Below are positions 10,601 to 22,600 of a DNA stretch of 64,000 bases, one piece after another (position 1 is the first letter of the stretch; each line of letters starts with the position of its first letter). The translations under genes were made by a program, and so were the position numbers. The stretch is from positions 640,001-704,000 of the forward strand of contig JBAJFG010000359.1 of NCBI GenBank assembly GCA_037903475.1. The letters run 5' to 3'. The notes beneath the pieces are model-generated. The model worked only from the letters and a program-made list of their open reading frames with translations. It was not told the origin of the DNA and ran no database searches. This DNA comes from Ancylostoma caninum. Lineage: Eukaryota; Nematoda; Chromadorea; Rhabditida; Ancylostomatidae.

Positions 10601-13600
10601 GCTTCTTAAAGCAATTATTTGTTGAACATCTGATATAGGTTGCGCCAGGTTTTTGATGGAAATTGAGGTTTCTCGCTTTTTGCGCTGCAAAAAAAATGTA
10701 AGTGTTGTACATTAAAAGCGCTTTTGTGATTTGGCGAGTTTAAATATGTAGAACTGGAAATAATATCGAGGATGCCATTATGGGAGAAACCATGCTCAAC
10801 TTCGGTAGCGCCTACCTAAAAAGTTGTTACTTTTGAGGGAGTCTGGCTCTTCTTCTATCTCTTCCAAGCAGTCTTTGTTCGTCATAGTACGGTCAAAACC
10901 ATGCTTTTCTCACCGGAAAAAGTCACTAAAACATTATACAGGCTTTCAAAAGGTAATGTACAACCAACTTCCGTTTTTGACGTGACAATCACCACATTTC
11001 TTCAGGTAAAACGAAGTCCTGAGGTTTTGTGAAGTCAGATGGCCCCAGGTACTTGTGAGACGCAGGCAACACTCTACAATGCTGATACTGCGCTCAAAAG
11101 CCTTTCCAACCCTTGCATTGCATGAGGGAACCGATCCGACGGCTCGGACATCGTTAATGCACATCATGGACTTCGAGTCTAGGAAGGGTATGCGAGAAGC
11201 GATATCTTCTTTGGCATACCAGGTTTCTACCTTCGATTGTAGGAGTCAACATCTTGTACCTATCTACAAATAGACCTCAAACAACCTCCTCTCTACCAGA
11301 TAGTCTTGTAATTTCACAGGGTTGCGAAATGTTAATTTTTTAACTGTGCTAGGCTTGCTTCAAAAAGGTGTGGTTCATATTGAAATGCAGATTTACTTAT
11401 TAGCTCTTATCAGAATATTGAGCCCCATTTTTTTTCCCTTAAAGATAAGATTTATCTGTATTTTCTCATAGACTGCGTCTATACTTATGAAACGGCCTAT
11501 TTAAGGAGTGCCAAATCTATCCGATATTTTCTGTAATCACAAGCAAAACAAAGCAGACTTGGGTTTTCTGGCATGTCGAATCGATTGACGTTTCTAACTT
11601 TTCTCGATAAGTTGTGGTGAATGGGGTACCGGCACTTCTGGGGTGCGGCTATGCTTATGAAACGCACTGTATGTCAGAGTTAGCTCTCTCCTGCTTCTAC
11701 AAACCCTTTCGTGGGGAGGCGAAAAAACTGCACTAATCGAACAGCATTGGAGCCATTGCTAGTAATTTGCTGGATTAATGTCGGCAGTGTGACGGTCATG
11801 GTCTCCAAGTAGCCCATAGTTACGATGAACATGGAGTAGAGTACTGCGAACACTGAGTTGGCTTTAGAGAGCGAGTATCACAAGCAATACAGGAGTAGGG
11901 AAAAGGGATGGAGCAGTGTGGATTAAGAAAAAAAAATAAAACTGCTTTGTATTGTTTGAAGGCTTGCTTTGCACAAGCAGGCTGAATTGTTGAAAATACA
12001 GTCGGGTCCGGCAGCCACTGCAAATGGGCGCCGGCGGGCGCCGGCCGCCGCCACCCTCTGGCGCCCCGGTATTAATGAGCTATAAATCACTCGAGCTTGG
12101 GAGAAAGCGAAGAAAAATACAATTTTAATCCATGATAGACAGAGTGCAGTGGATATGTTAAGGCTATAAAGCAGGGGACCATTTTCACAACTTTCCCCTT
12201 TTTTTCATTTTTGTGATTTTCATGGGGAAAGATTTCTGAATACACAATGACCGAAGCCAACTCTTCCATTTTCTGCTGTAGTACACTGCTTCGCGAATAC
12301 AAAAATGGCCGTTATCCTTTTATAGATGGACACAGTACTTCAGTTATCCCATCTGAATAATAAAGCTCATCCAATTCGGGATCCTCAGAAATAATTGAAA
12401 TCCGTATAAATTGTCGCATATCCATTGCGAAGTAGTTCTACCGCTGTCATTTATCTTTCGTAGAGCAGTCCTTTACGGCGGTGTTACTCTCTCCCGGTTT
12501 CCCTCAACTTTGAAAAAGTGGTTTTTCACTATTACTTACACTATTACTATTACTTACACTTATACTTATCGTAGTTTATCTTCGAAATATATGAAAAACG
12601 TTGCCGGATGCCTTCCTGGACTACCCGAAGGAGATCACGGGGGACGTTCCAAGCAGTGAACCCCAAACACTGCGATACTTAACTCTGGATCTCCAACGGA
12701 GTGGAACCAGCGATAGGGACAGATTGCAATCTGCCGCTCAAACCACTGAGCCATCCGGGCTACTTTTTATGTTGGAGTTTGTTAGATAACTGCAGCAGTC
12801 GTAGGTAGCATACTATATGTATTTGCAAAACGGGGGCACAGGGCAGGATTCGATCCCCTGACCACCACAACGTCGATCATTCGCTCAACCCACTGAGCTA
12901 TGCGCGCACGCGATTCAACATACAAATAGTGTCCAATCTTACTTACTCTTACACTTATCGTAGTTTATCTTAGAGATCTAGGTGAAAAGGGAGTTGGGTG
13001 GGGCCACTCCTGTGAAGCCTAAGCCTAAGCCTTAAACCCATTCTTAAGCATAGGGTTAGGCTTATCTACCCTGTCTACTATGGACTAAAATTGTATTTTT
13101 CTTTGCTTTCTCCCAAGCTCGAGTGATTTATAGCTCATTAATACCGGGGCGCCGGAGGGTGGCGGCGGCCGGCGCCCGCCGGCGCCCATTTGCAGTGGCT
13201 GCCGGACCGGACTGTACATTAAATAAACCAATAAATTCACCAGAGCAACGTTCTGTCCTGAAATTTGCAGCGCACTTTTCCCAAGCCAACCATACAGTTA
13301 AGTAAGGTAACGGAATTTGGGGATTTTATATCACCTGGTTTGTTGTCTCGTGAACTTTCTCCATTTCTCGCTCGAATACAGATTTCTCTCGTTTGAGCTT
13401 TTCAGTTGCAGTCCTGTACTCCTCGTTTATAACATTCATCTAGATAGAGCGAACCAATAACAAAGTTTTTGTAATAAATACCAAATAATATTCAGCTGCC
13501 TGGTTATGTCCTTTGTGGGTGCGAGAGTTGTTGCCATGCAGAACATCGGGCGTTCTAGCATCACAAGAATCCACTTTATTCCCTCTTTCATGTGCTATTT

Positions 13601-16600
13601 CAGGATGAAATGAAGTCTGAAAGAGTTCGCAGTAAAGCATAAGTAAAAACGAGCAGATAAACGAGTGGATCAGAGCTGGATGAGTTTTCGAACCTGAAAA
13701 TTGTGCATGAACTGAGCTATTAAAAAAAGGATGTTAAATCTCACAAGTCTCATGGCCCTATGGAATAGCCGAAGCAAAAAATAAAATGGGATGACTTCTA
13801 CATAGATTGGTGAAGCTCTACACACATCTTTGATCTTATCGACAGACTAGACGATAGATTAGTAATTTCTTCAGTGACAGCATTGTTACACAAAAGGAGC
13901 GGTAAGAAGTTAGAATAAATCTTCAATAACAACTGATCACAGGTGTGGTGAACAACTATTGGAATATACATATGCTGAAAAAGTATCTAATTTTATCCTT
14001 GTTGAAATTTTTTGGAAATAACACGCTGGTTACACACTTTTATATGTCGCACATAGCTCATTTGTTTTAGTTTCGAGATCTTCATCTTCTATTGTCATAA
14101 CATCAAATGAAATATGCCATCACTGGAGTATTTATATATTTATATTTATCTGTTACACCCTAACGGGTGTGCCATGTAATATCCTACAAGCACATAGACA
14201 AGAAAGAACGACCAAAGGACCATAACATCAAGTTAGAAATCCAGAACCCAAACCATTCAACTAATATCATGATTCTTGGCCCACGTGACTGTAACCTTAG
14301 TTTCTAACTCAATTCCAAGCTGATGATGAGAAAGCTGATTAGCTAGGGCAAAGTCTATTGGCAACTAACTTTTGAAGAAGCACATTTCTGCTTACATCTC
14401 ACCCGATAAGAGCGACTGTTTGATGGAGAATCATCTCTGGTACGTGATTCTTCAACGACAGGGATTAGCAGGATATGCTTCTGCTGTCCCCTGCCGTTCG
14501 TAAGCTTGCTAGTTCGTAGTAGTCGCACAATTTTGTCCTCGTTGTTCACCTAAAATAGCGATATTAGCAGTACTGTTATTTCCAGCAGAGGTATTATGAC
14601 AAAAACAACCTGAACGAAGCATCTTTTCGTATAAAGCTGTTCCTCACATGTATTGGCACTGAAACGCATTTCTGGAAGTGACACGTCGCTGCTGGTATGT
14701 TTTCATGACAAGCGCCCACGCAAACTTCGCATCGCTTCGTGTCATTCGTCACTTGCTCATCTTAGTCATATTCTCGTCCTAACTGTACGTTCGGTTAACG
14801 TTACGGTTCTAGGAAATTCATTCGGCAACATGTAACAAGGGAGTTACGAGGAGGGGTTAGTTATATATAGTACGTAGTCAGGTAAATTGTACAAGTCTAC
14901 ATGAGAGCGTTCGCTCTTCCCAGAAATGACAACGTCACAAGAAGATGAGGCTTTTCGTAAGGTTCGGCACCTTGTAATAGTGTCAGTAATGCCTATTTAT
15001 AGTCTTGTACTATTAGACGCGCCGATTTCCGCAACCCTAGGAACACTAAAAGTTAACGAGCACTAATTGGTGGAATTACGTGGCAATTTCCTAACGTTTC
15101 GTGGAAATCACACTATTTCTTTTCAATGCCGTGTGCAGCCTAATTTTGGTGATTGAACTCTCTGAAAAAGCAAGGAGCTCGCACTGAAATACTAAACAGC
15201 GCATTATGTAGCCCAAACCTAACTCTAACTGGGAGCTAGTTGTCAGATCACAGGATCGTGCATTGTTCGAGAACTGACACATCAAATTCAGTGGTCTTCA
15301 GCACTATACGAGTCGGTTCCTTGTGCCATCCATATACTAACTGCTGTAAAAGTTGTTGTTTTCCATTACGTTGCCAACTAGTAACTCCGGTGGAGCATAC
15401 CGTGCTACTCCTCTCAGGAGATCGCTGATTAGGGAAATGGCTTTGATGAGACGTATCGTCCGAAAAGAAATCTTGGAAGCTACGGCTCACGGATGCCGGC
15501 TGATGAGCACCGGGGCGAATGCCATGATGATGTTGTTGTCCCTCCTGCTCCCACTGGTGCTCCATAGGAGCTCGTAAAAGAAAATCACTTGAATTGGGTG
15601 CTCGTACATTTTACATCTAGATAGCAAATGATGCAGCGCCATGTGCTTACATACCGAGGGCGCAGATTTGGAAAGGCAGGCTATCAAATACTCACACATC
15701 CTGGAAATAAGTCGCATGGCAGTGATGCAATAACGAATTTTAGGTGGAGTGTCTCAGTCATTTTCCTACAACTCAATAGTTTTCCTCTAATGATTAAAAT
15801 GGTCCAATTTCAATAAGAAGAAATGGGCAGGAAAGCACGCTCGATAATTATGCACCAGAGAAACTTTTAAACACGGGCCAGTGGAAGAGTCTGTCATGTA
15901 CTTCGCTGAGGTTCCAATGCAATTCGTTTTCGACTTCAGACCCTCAGTACTTTGGTGTGGATGCGACGATGGCTGCAAACTCGTAAACATGCAGAGGAAG
16001 AGGACAGTAGGATGTTGCTGTTAGCTCAAACTTAATTGCAGTCCAATTCACATATGATAAACAAGGTAAATAAGTTGTAAAAAAAAACTATCTCTAACTC
16101 TGCAGCTTTCGCTCATTATTCGAGGAAGAACTCAATTCGGTTTCCAGTGTAGTTAAGCTATACATCGTACTTCGTACCTACCTAACCATTAGTAGGGCGG
16201 TGCCGACTATGAATATCAGAAAACACTTGCTTCAAAGCAAATTAGCACAGAGATCACTCGTTATGGGGCTCACTGGATTATTTTCAGTCAAACCTCACAG
16301 TGCAGACTAGTTCTAACCGTTCATGCTCATGTATAGGAGTGTTACTTTATAAAGCGAATAGATAATCACATATTGTAATGATTAATTGAAAGAACTTGAG
16401 CACTTGAGTGGAATAGTGTGCAACGAAGCATTGTGACTTGCTCCTGCACTATGTCACTGTTTTTTCTAGCTTAGCAAGCACATAGGTATGAGCAGGAAGT
16501 ACGCATGATTTCTTCCCGAATAGTTAAGTTGAAGGTATTCGTCAAGCATTACGCTGATATAAGTGCAACTCCAGCGTAAGACATTTAAGATCATTTTGAA

Positions 16601-19600
16601 ATTTTGCCCTGTATAACAGATGATATCATTGTCCAGCCCAATTCATCTATGATTGTGAAGGTCCTCTAACAAAACCTAGGGATGCCTCGCAAGTGCTAGG
16701 TACATAGACAGATGGATCACTGCAAAACTTATGAATGATGAGAGGATCGACTACGGGTTCACTCTTCAAAAAAGAGATTCGCTGTTTCACTTAGGCACAG
16801 TATTTTTACTTGCGCCGCTGCAGCGAAGGGATTCCTAACTTCCTTCCCAAAATCCGATTATGGCGGAAACAGTTGAGACCTTCAAAGGTGCACAGAATGA
16901 TGAACCAAAAACCACATCGCTTATTTTGCAGAACATCATTTCCAGGTTGTATAGCTCTCAAAACAGTTGCCCTGATGTGGACGGACGTTTTCCAGGGTGG
17001 CGAAAACCATGACAACAGAGAAAAAAACAACTAAAGAAAAAACATTCTCAAAGCAATTTGGAACAGTATCATGTGATTTACGTTCACTGACTTCCAGCGA
17101 ATGTAACGTCTACAAAGCAGTGTGTCGGTAAAGTCTGGAAACCACCGAATTGAGTGCAACTTCAAGACAGGATATCCTCCTTTAAAAGCAAAGCCCGCGT
17201 TGTTGCAGCACTTTTGGCCAAATCTGTGCACAAAAAGCAATTTTTGCACTGCTGGCTGAATTTTCTGACTTGTTTAGTGCGAAGGAAATCGCAGAAGAAC
17301 AGCACTCCACTCTATCTTCGTTCCTTGTTCCCACCTCAGGGAATTTATATTCTCGTAATTTTGAAGTTTTTGGACTCAGATTACTACGTGTTTCTCGTAT
17401 TTCACTGGAGAAGCCGCAAAGCCTTAACGAACCACTGATTCTCGGGTCATAGCGAACAGATATCAGCTTAATTTTGAAATCATGGAGTTACCACGCATTA
17501 GATATAATCCGATGAGTAACTCACATCAACGTGAAAGTGGTCGATTTTATTCCTGCTCGCAGTAAAAGTGCAGAAAAAAGTGTCTGCAGGAGTTCTCTCC
17601 GGCCAGCACTACAGCCGCGCCCACTAACTCGTTGGCTGAAAACGCTATGTGATATTTCTGTGATTCCTTCGTTTCTTTTTCAATAGAGCACATATTCCTA
17701 TGTACATCAAATTCGCTATGATAAAATCGTAGGAGCTGAAAAACATGAACATCAATGTCATTGTCAACTTTTCAAAAACGTCGTGCCAAATCGGCTGCTG
17801 TACGCCTGCTTTCAATACAGTCGGCAATCACTTGTGGCCCCAGTTAAATCAAGCCAGCTGCTCATTCTCACACACTTCTCTTCTACCGAAATACCGACCT
17901 CAGGAGAATGAAAAGCTCGGTTGGCTTGTCTCAGTAGCCGAACTTTACCATGTACACTCAATGACGGCTTCTGCCAAGGGGCTATACGAGCCCCACTTTG
18001 ATTCGCTGTTAAAAAGTGACGCGGAAGGATGATTCCGATAGTTAGGTATGCATGTAGTTCGCTGTGGCCGCAAGCTTTGACCGCTTTTTTTAAAATCTAA
18101 TTTCTGTTCGAGTATCGTAGTCGGTGAAACTGAGGTAATGTTTCAACTGTGTGGTCGAAGAAGTCTGTGAGTGACGTCTGAAACTAAACAAAGTCGGCTG
18201 TTGTAGATCCTACTAGTTGCCGAGCTCATATGTTATGCCTTGCTCCAACAGCCTTCCACAAATAACCCAGTAAGATTTTTTATTCACTGCAAAAATTCAC
18301 AAAACATTCGTGTTGATGGGTGGACTAGTATTAAAACAAGAATAAACATGCAGACAAAAACATAGAATTGCTTTACGGAGTCAGCGAAGTAAAGATGTTA
18401 GTCTTGAATGAAGAACGTGTTGTTTCGATAATATCAGCATCGGATCATTGTCCCTAACAGATTAACCAAACGTTTTTCGGAGAATCTGAACACTGCGTAC
18501 GCTTTCAGAGCGAGATTCTGGACGATCGGCATTTCTCAGTATGCCTGTCGAGGTGGACGCCGGAGATTCCACGCGATATCCTGGAAGACTTGAGTTATCA
18601 TCACGTTAATACATTTGACGAAGAGACTGTCATTCTTCTGCGAGGCTAATTTATTTGTGGAGATATGGATAATATAACAACATATAATTTTTGATCACTC
18701 CCTCTCCAGTTGAGGTTGTCTAACAAAAAATGAGCTATTATATCTTAAATTATGCTCCAGGTAGATTACGCCTCATGATGAACTATAGTCGACAGCGGCA
18801 CAGAGAGTTCAGTAATATTCCACTTAGTAAAGCGTAAGTGTTGTTACGAGAAAATAATCATGAAAAAATCATGAAGTTACCCTTAAGTCCATCTGAGCAA
18901 GGAGGTAAAATTTCGCAAATTCTCGGAAATGTTCAAGTCTTCACACACAAAGGTTGGGTGAGAAAAATGGGGTCTCAGACCATGATAGGAGAAACGTTCA
19001 ACGGTGAAGATCGCTGTTGTTGATTTTGACGCTTGAGTGAAGCTACAGTTTTAAGGACTATGGTAACTTAGTAACTATGCGAAAACTGGTTATGAATTAC
19101 AACGTTGTGCTTTACCGTTTCTACTATCGGAATGATATCTTTCAGACGAGTATTCTCGACTTCTTTCCCTTCTGTGCGACTCCTCAGCATAACTAGAGTC
19201 TTGTCCTCCTGAAAGAAAGCATTAAAACTCTCATGAAATACTACTATGGGCTTTATCAAAGAAGAACTGTATGTGATGGCATTATTGTTGCTGATGGCAT
19301 TATTGTGCTGTGCATGGGAAACAGGGTGTGATGTGAATTCTTACAGATGCAGGATTTATGAAATCAAAAATGGGAAAATTTCACACAGTTCTGACAAACT
19401 TCAAAAGTTTCCACCTCTCTCGAAATGTTTTCTTATCGAGTCAAAAACTTCGCGGCCTGGTGAACGCTGTTCAACCTCTACAATTTCAATAGAGCAAAGT
19501 CGTTGCATAAAAACAGAACAAAATCGGTTTAAAATTGTACCTCTGGTCTCGAAACTGGCTCTCCTCGGATGCGAATACGAACGGCTTTCGTTTTGTGAAC

Positions 19601-22600
19601 TCACAACTTGAGGCGAAACTTCCCTAGTGTGTGATTCATACCTGAAACTCTCCAAGAACTAGAATATTTGACAACACATGTCGAAAATTCAGGAAATACC
19701 TATACTTCGAAGTAGAAGAGTAGTCGCTGGCATGTGGACTCACGCGCACTTCATCGCGGAGGCGGTCGCGGTCGCGGCTGTCATCTCGCCTCACGTAGAT
19801 CTCACGTTCGCGATCTCGCTCACGATCGCGATCCCGATCGCGTTCCCGTTCGCGTTCTCGCTCACGTTCACGTTCGCGTTCTCGCTCACGTTCGCGTTCG
19901 CGCTCACGCTCTCGTTCACGTTCTCGTTCACGCTCGCGTTCGCGTTCACGCTCACGCTCGCGACTGTCGTCACGTGATTCACGCTGGATATACACATCGC
20001 GAGCGCGGCTGTCGCTAGTTTCAACGCGTAACGGAACTTCGGTGGTGCGTGGTGAATGCGATCCATCTGAAACAGAACTGTTTATGATTTTTCTTCTTAA
20101 CTTATTAGGTTGGTGCAGACGTTTTGCACCAAATTTTACATTTTTTCAAACAATAATGATGTTGTTCATAGATGGAACCTGATCTACCACTTCTTGTAGA
20201 TGAGCATTCTATCACATTCTATTGTCAAAGCATTCGAATTCAAGAACAAGAAATTCTGGATCGAAAAGCGAATGTTTGTGCAAGACCTTTGGACTAAACT
20301 AATAGTAACAGTGAATAACAGTGAATAAATATACTAAATGGCTAATAACTTGATGACGAGATATCTCCAAACAACTAGGTAAATACTGCTTGATTGAAAG
20401 TTAATTATTAGAGTTAAGGCTCTAGTATCTGCATAGCCTTTCCATCGAAGCTTCTGAGCAAAAGGAATTCATGTTGGCCAATGTTGAGGTAGAACCGATG
20501 ATTCCTCCTATAGGTCTTCCCAACAGCCAACTATGAAGAAATAATCGAAAATAATGCATCGAATCTGGTTTAGTAATGGAATGTTTCCGAGTCACATCGT
20601 TCGACAATTAAACGCACTGTGTAACGCGAGCAAAACAATATCTACAATATACATACGCCTTGCTATATGTGATGGTTGCAGAGCACAAAAATTGCTATCA
20701 ATATGCACTCCCTTAGTTGCAAGCTCACTGCTTGTTTTCAAGTTGCAGCGCCAAATGAGGCGAACAATCGCTGTTTGCAAAAAAAAATTACACGTTTCCG
20801 AGAGCCAAGCAGAGTACCAGATCTTTAGTTCGCTTAATTAGACCTCCTACCTTACTTGAAAAGTCAAATTCCAGTGAATTTCTACAATACTTGCTCTAAC
20901 AAAGATTCGATATCACGGAAAGGTGCCGAATAGGTGCAATATCAACCTTAGCAGTTGTTTACTTGACTGATAGCCAGTGCTTGAGATTGAAATACTTTAT
21001 TGATAAGAACATGACAAATAGCATATTGAAGTTAGCTGATGGAGGCTGTTGGGATTTCATGTGGAACAAGCTAGCCACGTCCAGACTTACTTGTGTACGA
21101 CGACTCGCGGACGTGATGCGATGAAGAATGCGACCGCTGAGAGGCGCCTTCGATCGGAATTACACGGTCTCTTCCAGTCACCGCGGTATAACGACGTGGT
21201 GCCTCCACAGTGAGACGGCCCTGAACTCAAAATTGATGCTACTCAGGCAACCATGACCATGGAAATCACAAGATTTACCCTCGAATCGATGTTACTGGAA
21301 ATACGAGCATGGTCAACATCATGGGGCATTTGGTACTTTCGTACAAAGTACATTTTCGTGAAATTGTCACGATCCCGAACGTCTTCGTGTCGCCCCTCGA
21401 TCATCAATGTATCATCCTGTGTTTTCACCTAAACTGCTCGGCTGAGCGGTTTTCCAACTAGTTGCTGGAATGCGTTACCGCGTGTTTCCCTACCTGAATT
21501 TCTTCTGGTTTAAATTGATAGCAGTCCACTTCAACAGCAAATCTTCGTTCGTCATTGATAATATTTGAGTGCACGTCGATACCCTCCTACAAGTTTTTAC
21601 ACTTATAAAGACAACAGGGACGAGACAGGATAAGTACGTTTTAGATTGCATTTCTGAGTGTTGAAATCAAAGCAGTCGGGATGAAAATAAATGAATGGCA
21701 ATGCTCCGCATCACTGATTTATTAAAAATTCTCAGCAAACCTTGAAAATCGGCTCCGCCCATCGCGGATAGATATCCAGCCAAAATGGATCGTTCCTCCA
21801 GTTTCTGTCCAGACGATCCAGGTGAGACGTGAACTAAAATGGCACTCATTAGGCTGACAGCTTTTGTCCTCCGAAAGTTCACAAACTAGAACAATGCAAG
21901 GCGGAAATTATTCCTGGGGAGAGGTGAAATCCATATTGGGACGGAAACCAGTTCGCAAATCGAACTCCACCACTGCACACGCTATTGTTACTGCAGTATT
22001 TGCACAACAGATTTGGTTATTGAACAGAAAATCGAACGATGCCAAAAATAAAACGATGTCGCTCCTATGCACATCCAGACGACGTTTTTTGAACTTTCTT
22101 TAAATTTATTTATAATATTCATAAGCAAATACACTGTTTTGTCTAGGGCGCTGTTTAATTCGAAAATTAACAAGATCGAGCAGAATATCCTTCAAGAACC
22201 AACCCTCGGCATCACTGCGTCCATCCGCGGCCAATCCGATGGCCAGTCGCGCCACCAGTGATCTGTGTCACGCCAGAACTGAAAAAAAAAATCAGTACCA
22301 CTGTGTTGAATGAGGAAAATTGGAAAAGGGATGTCCAGGATGAGATGAAGGTTCCACTTTGGGCAAACATTAACACATGCCAGCTGATAATTGATGAGCC
22401 TTCTGAAAAGTGGGTGCTCAATGATTGACAGTGAGGTATGAGAGGTGGCATTGACAGCGGACTGGATCATAATGGGCCGCGCACAGGCGAAGCAAGTCCC
22501 TCACCGAAACGGTTAATACGAATAGAAGGTGTGTGCAGCCAGCAGCGGTTAATGTGGAAATTTTGGAATTTGTTCTATGCAATTAACAGAATTTCTATGA

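Noticed and set aside
12411..12789. Open frames such as 12411-12659 and 34985-35467 that look conserved because they recur in three places
   Set aside because: They recur only because they lie inside copies of the same inverted-repeat transposon; they overlap the tRNA-like modules and run in arbitrary frames.
16806..17034. Overlapping 74-codon frames on both strands as a transposase remnant
   Set aside because: Looked for mariner and Tc1 catalytic motifs in all frames and found none.
19068..19259. Alternative reading of exon 19116-19208 as EDKTLVMLRSRTEG..
   Set aside because: The incoming phase from exon 19415-19477 selects another frame, which gives a Ser/Arg-rich peptide matching its neighbours.
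19678..20066. Plus-strand frames opposite the RE tract (Phe/Ala/Leu-rich and Val/Arg/His-rich)
   Set aside because: They are complements of the CGNGAN codon array; only the minus-strand frame has phase-matched splice sites and continues the alpha-crystallin gene.
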